Assembly (NCBI GenBank): GCA_022376925.1
Contig: JAIOJX010000025.1
Coordinates: forward strand, 144,233,301-144,297,300
Length of the DNA: 64,000 nt
From: Tragulus kanchil
Taxonomy: Eukaryota; Chordata; Mammalia; Artiodactyla; Tragulidae
Reading direction: 5' to 3'
Positions within the stretch are counted from its first letter, which is position 1, and each line of letters opens with the position of its first letter. Below, one piece after another: positions 1-12,785 of this stretch. The notes below the pieces were generated by a model, which did not search any database, was not told the origin of the DNA, and worked only from the letters and a program-made list of their open reading frames with translations. Position numbers and translations under genes: made by a program.

Positions 1-87
1 GACAGTCTAGCATAGTACAGTTTATGTCAGTAGTAGAGTTAATGGTATGATCAAAGGTGTTGATGTAAATATATACCTCTAAGTCAT

Positions 88-321
88 CAGTTGTTTTTCA
101 TCCATTTCTTTTCTTTGGCCTGTGTGGGCCTCCCATGGCAGTGGCCTCTCTCCTTGCAGAGCACTGGCTCTGGGCACATGTGCTCCAGAGTGCTGACTGT
201 TAATTGGACACACTGGTCCAGTCACTCTGCAGCATGTGTGATCTTTCTGGGCCAGGGATCGAACTGGTGCCCCTTGCACTGCAAGGTGGACTCTTTACCC
301 ACTGGACCACTAGGGAAGCCC
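88..321 (-). mobile_element. tRNA-Glu-derived SINE, type B (old copy)
   Basis: The plus strand reads as the reverse complement of a tRNA-Glu SINE. The right end has the complement of the tRNA start (accactagggaagccc) and a box-B-like stretch (cagggatcgaactgg). The left end reads ttcatccatttcttttctttggcctg, the same 3' body seen in the copies at 22350, 29102, 31685 and 55198. It is more diverged than those copies and lacks a clear GC-rich 3' segment, so it is probably an older or truncated insertion. The open frames across it are not genes. Confidence 0.8.
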
Positions 322-415
322 TGTGTTTTATATTTTTAAGTGGAGGACTTTATAAAATTCAATATATGAAAGTCTGAATTCTACCTGATGCTGTTAACTC
401 TCTCAAAGGTAGAAA

Positions 416-2643
416 ATAAAGTTAGTTTGGTGTGACTCTCATAGGAACCTCTATAAGTGCCTATTCTATTTTATACCTGTTTCGGTTTTGCCAGGAAGCC
501 TATTTCCAGCCTTCACACCTGAAAAAATTCAGGGAATACTTTCTTTCACATTCATTAAACAGAGTACTAGTAAACACCACTAGATCTTTGACTAACCTGG
601 GCTGCTGCTTGCCTTGCCAAGCACCCTGAGTTTAAAAAAAAAAAATGTCTTTGATTTCTCTTCATTATCTTTTCAATTTGGAACCCTGGTTTCCTCCTAA
701 TTGTATTTGTTTTACAGTAGTTTTAAGAGCATTTACCTTGATATAGAAAAGAGAAAAATAAAAGTGGAAGACTTTTTGTCTCCTCTGTCTAATTTTGCCC
801 TACTTTATACAATGCCACCTATTCATCAAGAACTAGACTTCTTGTCTGTTTTATTTTGAATAATAAGGAACCAGTTCATTATCTTTGTCCTGTGATGCAC
901 TACCAGTCTTAAAAACTGCAATGTCTCAACCATAAAAGACTGTGTCTTTTATATTTCTGGACAAGCTACCAGCATATCATCTTTCAGATGGTAATGCTAG
1001 GGAAGATTTATAAAATAGTGCCTTGATGTATTAGGAACTGTACATATTTAGATGAGTTTAAAGTATAAAGGTAAACATTTCATGTTCCAAGTTTCTGAAA
1101 ATTGTTAAATGCAGTTTTGATATAAATAGTCATTGGGTAGATAATGAATTCCCAGCTGACTCAGTGGTAAAGAATCCACTTGCCAACGCAGGAGACTTGA
1201 TACCTGGGTCTGGATGGTTTCCTATGAAGGGAATGGCTGCTCCAGTATTCTTGTCTAGGAAATTGACAAAGGAGCTTAGGGAGCTATAGTCCATGGGACT
1301 GCAAAAGGATCTTATACAATTTAGTGACTACGCAACAACAACAAACTAAAAAGTCTGGTAAATGTAAAGTTTGATAAATTTCAGGAACAAGTCATCCTCA
1401 GTCTTTCAGCTGTATTAATTTCCAAGTAAAACATGTAACATTTTACTAGCATTGTTAAATGAAAATAATTGGAATGAAATTGACAGTATGTGAAATATTA
1501 TTTAATAGAAACTGAGCTTTATAGTAACAATAAAGTTAGTTTGGTGTGACTCTCATAGGAACCTCTATAAGTGCCTATTCTATTTTATACCTGTTTCGGT
1601 TTTGCCAGGAAGCCTATTTCCAGCCTTCACACCTGAAAAAATTCAGGGAATACTTTCTTTCACATTCATTAAACAGAGTACTAGTAAACACCACTAGATC
1701 TTTGACTAACCTGGGCTGCTGCTTGCCTTGCCAAGCACCCTGAGTTTAAAAAAAAAAAATGTCTTTGATTTCTCTTCATTATCTTTTCAATTTGGAACCC
1801 TGGTTTCCTCCTAATTGTATTTGTTTTACAGTAGTTTTAAGAGCATTTACCTTGATATAGAAAAGAGAAAAATAAAAGTGGAAGACTTTTTGTCTCCTCT
1901 GTCTAATTTTGCCCTACTTTATACAATGCCACCTATTCATCAAGAACTAGACTTCTTGTCTGTTTTATTTTGAATAATAAGGAACCAGTTCATTATCTTT
2001 GTCCTGTGATGCACTACCAGTCTTAAAAACTGCAATGTCTCAACCATAAAAGACTGTGTCTTTTATATTTCTGGACAAGCTACCAGCATATCATCTTTCA
2101 GATGGTAATGCTAGGGAAGATTTATAAAATAGTGCCTTGATGTATTAGGAACTGTACATATTTAGATGAGTTTAAAGTATAAAGGTAAACATTTCATGTT
2201 CCAAGTTTCTGAAAATTGTTAAATGCAGTTTTGATATAAATAGTCATTGGGTAGATAATGAATTCCCAGCTGACTCAGTGGTAAAGAATCCACTTGCCAA
2301 CGCAGGAGACTTGATACCTGGGTCTGGATGGTTTCCTATGAAGGGAATGGCTGCTCCAGTATTCTTGTCTAGGAAATTGACAAAGGAGCTTAGGGAGCTA
2401 TAGTCCATGGGACTGCAAAAGGATCTTATACAATTTAGTGACTACGCAACAACAACAAACTAAAAAGTCTGGTAAATGTAAAGTTTGATAAATTTCAGGA
2501 ACAAGTCATCCTCAGTCTTTCAGCTGTATTAATTTCCAAGTAAAACATGTAACATTTTACTAGCATTGTTAAATGAAAATAATTGGAATGAAATTGACAG
2601 TATGTGAAATATTATTTAATAGAAACTGAGCTTTACAGTAACA
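416..2643. repeat. Direct duplication block 1 (step 1114 bp)
   Basis: Positions 416-1529 are repeated at 1530-2643 with almost no differences; one visible substitution is tttatagtaac against tttacagtaac near the end. The junction shares only a few bases (ata). The content is unremarkable AT-rich DNA plus one Bov-tA SINE. Likely an unmerged assembly overlap rather than a real tandem duplication. Confidence 0.95.
1147..1360 (+). mobile_element. Bov-tA SINE (repeated at 2261-2474)
   Basis: Starts with the tRNA-Glu-like head (cccagctgactcagtggtaaag), continues through the characteristic Bov-A body (ctccagtattcttgtctagg, tagtccatgggactgcaaaa) and ends in a short caacaacaac tail. This ruminant-specific composite SINE is moderately diverged. 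The second copy at 2261-2474 comes from duplication block 1. Confidence 0.9.
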
Positions 2644-4689
2644 ATATCCCTAATTTTCCCAGAAAGAGGGGATTTAAAATAGTTCAGTAATGCACTTTGG
2701 CATTTAAAAAAAAAAATCAGGAAATTCTTAAGAGGAGGAACCCTGTGATTGAGGTTTAATCTTTTAAATCATAACTATAGTTAAATATAAGTTATAAAGT
2801 ATGTGTCTTTATATATAATAAATACCTAAAAGAAGGAACTGGGAATGTCAGATATGTTTGAATTTTTCTGTATAGTTCTAGCTCTTCATTTGTCAAGAAG
2901 AAAAAATACTTTTAAAACTTTCATATTTGGACGGAGTACCTGTCTACTGTGACATGCCAGAAAAAAGCCTTAAATGATGTGTGATGTGCTTAGTCATCTA
3001 ATGAGGCATTCTGTGCATTGTGATTAAGACTGTTACATGGTCATTTCAAGTTTTGTCTATCAAAACTCTGGGCACTGATACCTCAAATGATTCAAAAAGT
3101 TTTCAGGGCCAGGGAGACATAAGTACTGAAATAGCGAGGAAAAAACTTATTATCAAGTTGAAGTGACTGGCCAACAGCAAATGTAATGGAGTGAATGTTC
3201 TGATTGTGGATAATATAGATTGCTTATTTGTCCATTTGGGGTGGCTTTTTTCTCATTTGCTCTAGGATAATTCTGACCTTCTTTGAAATAAATGGAAGAC
3301 ATAGACTTGTTGGTATCTCTGATTATCTGTGTAGTGTCTGCATGAAGGAACAAACAAGTAGATTTTGGGAAGTTACAGATGCAATCAAACTGCCCAGTAT
3401 TGGGGATTACTGCTCCATAAATAATTGTGATTAGTTTCTAACTTTGATTTTATTCAGTCTAATAACAAGTATTGCTCTAAAGATAATTGTTGATGGTTGC
3501 AGACACTGATTTCATTCATTTAAGCTTGTAACCTTTTTAAGAAACTGCCTGGGAGAAAGCCAAGAATTCCAGTCAACTGATTGCTAGGGGAACTGAATTG
3601 CAATTGTCTTAGCCTAGAAAATGTTCCATGTAGACCGCAGCTGTGTTAATTAACCTTTTCTTTAAACTGCCTTCTCTACACAGAACTCCAGATGAGCTAC
3701 CTAGCTGAGCACCATGTTATCTGGTTTCAGATTTTGCTCAGAGTGATTATAAAGTTGGGAAGACATTATAAAATATGTTTGAGACATCTACTGAGAGTGT
3801 GAAGGATGGTCTGTCTTTGTAAATCATGTCAAAATTCAGATTCTCCCTCATTTCTTTTCTTCCTTTCTAAAAATCCATGATATGTGTATTCAACAAAAGC
3901 AGAACCAATGTGTTTTATACAAAGGTTTGCTCTCTTTATATCAAATTATAAATTCATAATGATGAATCACGTGCTTGGAAGACATTGGGAACTTGGTCAA
4001 AACATACTTTTTTCCTAATGAAATATGGAACTATTGGAGTAGTATAATTGGCCTATGACTAGAAAAGCTAATACTGAAATTTTGCTATTTTTATCTTTTG
4101 TGTTTCCCAGAATGGAAAAGGAAAACATATTGTGTTGAAAATATACATTATGTCTGGGGGGAAAATGTTTCTTAAATAAATGAAACCTTTTGCTTAAGTA
4201 CCACTGCAAATCCTGTAAATCCCAGTGACCATGTGTGTCAATAAAGGACATTTATGTGTCCTAGCTACAACTTGTCATCTATAAAGTTGTATTGTCAGTT
4301 GTGCTAGTATGAGGTGGGAAAGTCTTAATGGAATTCCACAACCACCCATCTCCAACTAGGTAAGGTAGAAAGACAAACTGATATACTCTTCAAAATATAC
4401 TCATTTAAATGATCTTTATATACAGAATATTTTAGCTAACTTCTATTAATTATGTCAACCCTATTAATATTTTTATGTTTCTGAAAAAAAAAATCTACCA
4501 AAGAGCGACTTGCTAAAAAACCATTCCTGACATTGCTATTGATACTGGGTTTTAGTAGGTGAAGCTCCATCATCTGCTGATGATCATCATGTTCAAAGTA
4601 AAAACATTATATCCAAGGTGGTTTTGATTGATTGACTCTTCCCTTGCTCATGGCCAGGTTTGCCACATATGTGAATTTCTAGGGTGTAT
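2644..4689. other. Single-copy AT-rich DNA, no gene seen
   Basis: About 2 kb of AT-rich sequence that is not part of a duplication block. The only open frames are short (under 80 codons), overlap on both strands and lack recognisable domains. No repeat family could be named with confidence. Confidence 0.7.
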
Positions 4690-7115
4690 CTTCTAGGTTT
4701 GGTGTCTATCTCATGACAACAGCAATTATTTCCTGTTTTTTCTGGGCTGAATAAAAGGAGAAGAGTAGTTAATAAGGTGACTTTGAACAGTGGCTAAGGA
4801 ATGTAGTATACCTTGTGTTGTAAACAACTTCTAATCTCTCTAAGAGCTGTAAGTAATATAAGATAAAAAGTGTAACATCAGGAATTTTGCTCAGGGAGGG
4901 AAAAGTGAGATAATTGGCTAAAATAGACAAGTTTTAAAATTTACTAGCCTTAACCTTGATAAGAAGTTTAATTCAAAGTGGCTTTTGAATAAAAGCAATA
5001 GAGCATATAGTGGGGGTCAGTTGGTTCCAGTAAGTGGGAGGTACTGGCATGCATATTCAGATAATGTGAAAAATGACTAAATCTAAGGTTTTTGACCTTC
5101 AGTGCAATTTCAGTCAAAGTTAAAAGAGATTAACTTAAAATAATGACATTTAAAATCTGCATTTTGGAATTTATCTTTCTCTAGTTCTTTCAAAAACATA
5201 TTGATGCACATAGATATTTGGGAAATTACAGTGATATAAAATTAAAAGGAATTCTGCCAAATTGCCTTTTTAATTTTACATTTTTTAGCCTTAATGTGTT
5301 TTTAGAATTCTTCTTTGTGCAGCTGCAATTTGATAACAAAGTCCAAAGTAATTTGTACCATTTCAGGTTAGATTTTTATTTTTTGTGATGATTCTAATTT
5401 CAGAAAGTTTTCTAGGCTTCTTCCTTCATGCCTCTGCTAGCCATCCTGCACAACTATATGCTAAGAGTCTTGGACTTGATTCTTTAGTTCACGGTCTTTC
5501 TGACTCAGGACAGCTTTAGACCGAACTCCATTTTCTAGACTTTCCCCCTCTACTTCACAATAATATTACCTTTGAAAAATGCATTTAGGGATACCTTAAA
5601 AAGACTAATTTGTACTCACACGTATACATAAGGCAGAATAAAGAGCTGACTCTTATTTGGGGAGAATTTTTTAGACAATAGGTATTCTAGACTCTTAAGA
5701 AGATGCCATTCAATTTTAACATAGCTTCTGTTGGAAAAAGATTTGTTATGTGTTGCCTTGATTCATTAAATCCTTACTGGATGTTTTTGGACATATTTGG
5801 ACAAGCATTTGTGGACAGGGATTGTTCTTCAGTGGATCTCATATTGAGATTTTTGTACATGTGTTTTACAGACTGTCCTAAAATATGTTCTTCAGTGGCC
5901 AGGTTTGCCACTGACTAATCTTCTAGGTTTGGTGTCTATCTCATGACAACAGCAATTATTTCCTGTTTTTTCTGGGCTGAATAAAAGGAGAAGAGTAGTT
6001 AATAAGGTGACTTTGAACAGTGGCTAAGGAATGTAGTATACCTTGTGTTGTAAACAACTTCTAATCTCTCTAAGAGCTGTAAGTAATATAAGATAAAAAG
6101 TGTAACATCAGGAATTTTGCTCAGGGAGGGAAAAGTGAGATAATTGGCTAAAATAGACAAGTTTTAAAATTTACTAGCCTTAACCTTGATAAGAAGTTTA
6201 ATTCAAAGTGGCTTTTGAATAAAAGCAATAGAGCATATAGTGGGGGTCAGTTGGTTCCAGTAAGTGGGAGGTACTGGCATGCATATTCAGATAATGTGAA
6301 AATGACTAAATCTAAGGTTTTTGACCTTCAGTGCAATTTCAGGCAAAGTTAAAAGAGATTAACTTAAAATAATGACATTTAAAATCTGCATTTTGGAATT
6401 TATCTTTCTCTAGTTCTTTCAAAAACATATTGATGCACATAGATATTTGGGAAATTACAGTGATATAAAATTAAAAGGAATTCTGCCAAATTGCCTTTTT
6501 AATTTTACATTTTTTAGCCTTAATGTGTTTTTAGAATTCTTCTTTGTGCAGCTGCAATTTGATAACAAAGTCCAAAGTAATTTGTACCATTTCAGGTTAG
6601 ATTTTTATTTTTTGTGATGATTCTAATTTCAGAAAGTTTTCTAGGCTTCTTCCTTCATGCCTCTGCTAGCCATCCTGCACAACTATATGCTAAGAGTCTT
6701 GGACTTGATTCTTTAGTTCACGGTCTTTCTGACTCAGGACAGCTTTAGACCGAACTCCATTTTCTAGACTTTCCCCCTCTACTTCACAATAATATTACCT
6801 TTGAAAAATGCATTTAGGGATACCTTAAAAAGACTAATTTGTACTCACACGTATACATAAGGCAGAATAAAGAGCTGACTCTTATTTGGGGAGAATTTTT
6901 TAGACAATAGGTATTCTAGACTCTTAAGAAGATGCCATTCAATTTTAACATAGCTTCTGTTGGAAAAAGATTTGTTATGTGTTGCCTTGATTCATTAAAT
7001 CCTTACTGGATGTTTTTGGACATATTTGGACAAGCATTTGTGGACAGGGATTGTTCTTCAGTGGATCTCATATTGAGATTTTTTTGTACATGTGTTTTTA
7101 CAGACTGTCCTAAAA
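4690..7115. repeat. Direct duplication block 2 (step 1230 bp)
   Basis: Positions 4690-5883 recur at 5920-7115. The bases just before the second copy (about 5884-5919) are a scrambled short form of local sequence: an atgttcttcagtgg piece and a ggccaggtttgccac piece that also occurs at about 4655. Copies differ in homopolymers, for example the T run before gtacatgtg. No gene is visible inside; the open frame at 5703-5918 is a chance frame that changes its end between copies. Confidence 0.93.
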
Positions 7116-9056
7116 ATGTAGGGATAAAGATTTTCAGGAAAATTTTCAAAGATAGTTGCTCATTCTTATAGAATGAAAATGGTCCTATATATATGAAACA
7201 TTGAATCATTCCAGAAATATTTTATGTCTGACTCTAAAATTGTTTTGATATGGATTATAGTAGTCCACTAATTAAAGTAAACCATAGATTAGTGTCATTG
7301 CCTTTGTTGTTGTTGTTTTTAAACAATAAACTCACAGAAACATTGTTCTAAGGCAGTGGAGAGTTAGAGTTCAGAATTGTATTTTCAGTGATGAAAATAT
7401 ATTGGACTACTGCTAATAAATGAATTTCAATTTAGTTTTGAATAGTATTTTTGCAAATACTCTTAATTTTGATGTTTTTGTTTAAGTATTATAATTCTAA
7501 GCTTAATAGCAGTTTTGATGTATTGAATGCCATGTTTTAAAATACATTTAAAAAAGATTGAAACAGACCCAAACAAATTGCATAAATGAAAGTAGTTACA
7601 GTTCTAGTTGGAAAATTAAGCTTTCAACTCTGTAACCTTTTCTAAAAACAAAGTAAACACTTTATATAATAAATTGCTGGCATGTGTTATTTAAGAGACA
7701 TCAGTCAGGATTTCTGTTTTTCAGAGAAGGTCACAACTGCAACTTAGCATGAATAAAAATCTCTGTCCCTTTCCCTCTGGACGATTTAAATGGTTAAAAT
7801 GAGAGTTCCTTAGAGAGAGTTCATAGAACACCACAGGACCATCATTGATCTCAGAAACTAGCGAACCTGTAGGCCTCTTCCTCCTTTCTGCTGCTACAGC
7901 AGGCCTGAGTAGTTGAGGCAGCCCAGCTTGAAAATTGCATTTTAGGGTTTAACCTTAAAAAGACTAATTTGTACTCACACGTATACATAAGGCAGAATAA
8001 AGAGCTGACTCTTATTTGGGGAGAATTTTTTAGACAATAGGTATTCTAGACTCTTAAGAAGATGCCATTCAATTTTAACATAGCTTCTGTTGGAAAAAGA
8101 TTTGTTATGTGTTGCCTTGATTCATTAAATCCTTACTGGATGTTTTTGGACATATTTGGACAAGCATTTGTGGACAGGGATTGTTCTTCAGTGGATCTCA
8201 TATTGAGATTTTTTTGTACATGTGTTTTTACAGACTGTCCTAAAAATGTAGGGATAAAGATTTTCAGGAAAATTTTCAAAGATAGTTGCTCATTCTTATA
8301 GAATGAAAATGGTCCTATATATATGAAACATTGAATCATTCCAGAAATATTTTATGTCTGACTCTAAAATTGTTTTGATATGGATTATAGTAGTCCACTA
8401 ATTAAAGTAAACCATAGATTAGTGTCATTGCCTTTGTTGTTGTTGTTTTTAAACAATAAACTCACAGAAACATTGTTCTAAGGCAGTGGAGAGTTAGAGT
8501 TCAGAATTGTATTTTCAGTGATGAAAATATATTGGACTACTGCTAATAAATGAATTTCAATTTAGTTTTGAATAGTATTTTTGCAAATACTCTTAATTTT
8601 GATGTTTTTGTTTAAGTATTATAATTCTAAGCTTAATAGCAGTTTTGATGTATTGAATGCCATGTTTTAAAATACATTTAAAAAAGATTGAAACAGACCC
8701 AAACAAATTGCATAAATGAAAGTAGTTACAGTTCTAGTTGGAAAATTAAGCTTTCAACTCTGTAACCTTTTCTAAAAACAAAGTAAACACTTTATATAAT
8801 AAATTGCTGGCATGTGTTATTTAAGAGACATCAGTCAGGATTTCTGTTTTTCAGAGAAGGTCACAACTGCAACTTAGCATGAATAAAAATCTCTGTCCCT
8901 TTCCCTCTGGACGATTTAAATGGTTAAAATGAGAGTTCCTTAGAGAGAGTTCATAGAACACCACAGGACCATCATTGATCTCAGAAACTAGCGAACCTGT
9001 AGGCCTCTTCCTCCTTTCTGCTGCTACAGCAGGCCTGAGTAGTTGAGGCAGCCCAG
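6822..9056. repeat. Direct duplication block 3 (step 1130 bp)
   Basis: Positions 6822-7926 recur at 7952-9056. The filler at 7927-7951 looks like a noisy copy of the true left flank at about 6798-6821 (ttgaaaattgcattttaggg against ttgaaaaatgcatttaggga). The first 0.3 kb also lies in block 2, so that stretch occurs three times. Content is AT-rich with no recognisable gene. Confidence 0.93.
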
Positions 9057-11184
9057 ATTTCATTCATTTGCACTTGGAGGGTCAGTTTTCTTATCCTTCT
9101 CTTGATTGTAGCTCACCTAAAAACTACCTTCAGCATTCCAGCACAGACTCGAAAGAACATTTAAAGTAAGCTGATGTTAGGCTGGCAAATAAAGATGCTT
9201 TCCCTGTCATAATACCATGGTTCAGAAAGAAAAGGTGTTTTCTTTTCTCTGTTCCTTTTGTATGTACTAACTCCCCAAAACAGAGATGCTCAATTAAAAG
9301 GCAGGCTGCATACATGGACTAAATCTCTGGATCTGTTTCAATAAAGGCATCATCTGGCTCAGATTGCAATAGGACATGGAATACTTTAGCTGTCTTCACT
9401 TTTCTTTTGCTGCTTTGATTCAAGTATTATAATCATATGATAAGCAGTGTACTGGTATTTTCAGTGATGTGTTGAAATGACATTAAAATTACAGAAGTAT
9501 AATTAAGTTTTGTAGAAGTATATGAGCATGCTCTTGGTCCAAAATCTTGGCAAGGAAAAAATTGATAACTGATTTTAAAAGTTATGAGTATGTATAATTA
9601 TCAGATTAGCCAACATACCATTTTTTATGTGCTTGTGTAAATATTTGATTGATTTCCTTAAACATAGGTTATCACATTTTTGGAGTCTATAAAATTTAAT
9701 TTGTTTTTGTTATGAATCCAGTTTATTAAATGATCAAAATAAAGTGTAAGTAGCTTCTGGAAAAGTTAATATTGATTAAGGTTTTTGAAAGTTATTCATA
9801 TTTTGAATGGACAATGTCATTTTCTTAGTGTGAAAGACACAGGCCTGACGTTACAGTCTGAAATCATTATAGATTTTCTCTTCTGAATTCATTTTTCCCT
9901 CTTTGTAGAAGCAGATAAACTTCATCCCAAGAATAGCTATCTGTTTTTACTTGCTTACTAAAAAATTTGCATCTTCATATTATAAGGTATGTTTTGGCCT
10001 GAGGTCTAATAAAGTATATAAAAATTTATTAGACTGAGATAATTTAGGGGAGGTAAATTCTATGGTTTAACAAGCTGAAGATATTAAGAAGAGGTGGTCC
10101 TTTCTGCTGCTACAGCAGGCCTGAGTAGTTGAGGCAGCCCAGATTTCATTCATTTGCACTTGGAGGGTCAGTTTTCTTATCCTTCTCTTGATTGTAGCTC
10201 ACCTAAAAACTACCTTCAGCATTCCAGCACAGACTCGAAAGAACATTTAAAGTAAGCTGATGTTAGGCTGGCAAATAAAGATGCTTTCCCTGTCATAATA
10301 CCATGGTTCAGAAAGAAAAGGTGTTTTCTTTTCTCTGTTCCTTTTGTATGTACTAACTCCCCAAAACAGAGATGCTCAATTAAAAGGCAGGCTGCATACA
10401 TGGACTAAATCTCTGGATCTGTTTCAATAAAGGCATCATCTGGCTCAGATTGCAATAGGACATGGAATACTTTAGCTGTCTTCACTTTTTCTTTTGCTGC
10501 TTTGATTCAAGTATTATAATCATATGATAAGCAGTGTACTGGTATTTTCAGTGATGTGTTGAAATGACATTAAAATTACAGAAGTATAATTAAGTTTTGT
10601 AGAAGTATATGAGCATGCTCTTGGTCCAAAATCTTGGCAAGGAAAAAATTGATAACTGATTTTAAAAGTTATGAGTATGTATAATTATCAGATTAGCCAA
10701 CATACCATTTTTTATGTGCTTGTGTAAATATTTGATTGATTTCCTTAAACATAGGTTATCACATTTTTGGAGTCTATAAAATTTAATTTGTTTTTGTTAT
10801 GAATCCAGTTTATTAAATGATCAAAATAAAGTGTAAGTAGCTTCTGGAAAAGTTAATATTGATTAAGGTTTTTGAAAGTTATTCATATTTTGAATGGACA
10901 ATGTCATTTTCTTAGTGTGAAAGACACAGGCCTGACGTTACAGTCTGAAATCATTATAGATTTTCTCTTCTGAATTCATTTTTCCCTCTTTGTAGAAGCA
11001 GATAAACTTCATCCCAAGAATAGCTATCTGTTTTTACTTGCTTACTAAAAAATTTGCATCTTCATATTATAAGGTATGTTTTGGCCTGAGGTCTAATAAA
11101 GTATATAAAAATTTATTAGACTGAGATAATTTAGGGGAGGTAAATTCTATGGTTTAACAAGCTGAAGATATTAAGAAGAGGTGG
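9012..11184. repeat. Direct duplication block 4 (step 1086 bp)
   Basis: Positions 9012-10097 recur at 10098-11184, with one extra T in a homopolymer of the second copy. The first copy ends inside the 5' end of the BovB element, so the BovB left target site and about 26 bp of the element appear near 10060-10097 as well as at 11145-11184. No gene is visible in the block. Confidence 0.94.
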
Positions 11185-12785
11185 CAGGGATACACAAGAG
11201 AAATATGCAAAACATCTTAATGAGCTGGGTAACCACAATGGTGTGATCACTCACCTAGAGCCAGACATCGTAGAGTGTGAAGTCAAGTGGGCCTTAAGAA
11301 GCATCATTACAAACAAAGCTAGTGGAGGTAGTGGAATTCCAGTTCAGCTATTTCAAATATTAAAAGATGATAATGTTAAATTGCTGCACTCAATATGCCA
11401 GCAAATTTGGAAAACAGCACTGGCCACAGGACTGGATGGAGAATATCAGGTTTCATTCCAGTCCCAAAGAAGAGCATTGCTAAAGAATGTTCAAACTACC
11501 ACACAGTTGCACTCATTTCATGCTCTAGCAAGGTCATGCTCATAATCCTCCAAGCTAGGTATCAACAGTATGTGAATGGAGAACTTCCATATGTACTAGA
11601 TTGAAAAAAGGCAGAAAAACCAGAGATCAAATTGCCAGCATATTTGGATCATAGACAAAGCAAGAAAATTCCAGAAAAAAAAATCTGCTTCTGCTTCATT
11701 GAGTACACTAGAACCTTTGACTTTGTGGATCACAACAAACTGGAAAATTCTGAAAGAGATGGAAATACAGGTCACCTCATCTGCCTCCTGAGAAACCTGT
11801 ATGCGGGTGAAGAAGCAACAGTTAGAACCAGAGATAGGACAATTGAGTGGTTGCAAATTGGGAAAGAAGCATGTCGAGACTATATATAGTTACCCTACTT
11901 ATTTACCTTAAATGTAGATAGAGTACATCACAAAATGCCGATCTTGATGAAGCACAAGCTGGAATCGAGATTGCCGGGAGAAATAACAATAACCTCAGAC
12001 ATGCAAATGAAACCACACTTATGTCAGAAATCAAAGAGGAACTAAAGGACATCTTGATGAAGGTAAAAGAGGAGAGTGAAAAATCTGGCTTAAAATTGAA
12101 CATTCAAAAAATGAAGACCATGGCATCGAGTCCCATCACTTCATGGCAAATAGATGGGCAAACAATGGAAATAATGGCAGACTTTGTTTTCTTGGGCTCC
12201 AGAATCACCGTGAACAGTGACTGCTATGATGGAGTTGAAAGATGCTTGCTCCTTCGAAGAAAAACTATGAAGAAAACTTAAGACAGTGCATTCCAAAGCA
12301 GAGATATCACTTTGCCAACAAAGATCTGTATAGTTAAAGCTGTAGTTTTTCCAGTAGTCATGTATAGATGTGAGAGCTGGACCATAAAGAAGTCTGAGTG
12401 CTGAAGAATTGATACCTTTGAACTGTGATTCTGGATAAGATTCTTGAGAGTTCCTTGGACTGCAAGGAGATCAAACCAGTCAATCCTAAAGGAAATCAAC
12501 CCTGACTAATCATTGTAAGGACTGATGCTGAAACTGAAGCGTGAATACTTTGGCCACCTGATGAGAAGAGCTGATGGGTTGGAAAAGACCCTGATGATGT
12601 GAAAAATTAAAGGCAGGAGAAGAAATTAGCAACAGAGGATGAGGTGGCTGGATGGCACCATCAACTCAATGGACATGAATCTGAGTAAACTCTCGGAGAT
12701 AATGAAGGAGAGAGAATCTGGGTGTGCTGCAGTTTATACGGTTGCAATGAGTTGGACATGACTGAGAAACTGAAATGAACTGAAG
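11158..12785 (+). mobile_element. BovB (RTE-clade) LINE, 5'-truncated and decayed
   Basis: This is the 3' half of a BovB non-LTR retrotransposon. It covers the reverse-transcriptase region through the typical 3' end (gacatgactgagaaactgaa). The 13-bp sequence ttctatggtttaa lies on both sides (11145-11157 and 12786-12798), a target-site duplication that fixes the element borders. The reading frame is broken into at least four pieces (11243-11545, 11395-11604, 11632-11889, 12021-12281). At the RT catalytic site the aspartate pair is gone: around 12015-12026 the frame reads His-Ala-Asn-Glu where the family has Tyr-Ala-Asp-Asp. It cannot encode an active enzyme. A full family member is about 3 kb. 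BovB is a marker of ruminant genomes and is known for horizontal transfer. The last 164 bp recur at 13708-13871 through block 5. Confidence 0.95.

Noticed and set aside
416..9056. Satellite DNA with a 1.1 kb unit
   Set aside because: The units of different blocks are unrelated and each occurs only twice (or three times where blocks overlap).
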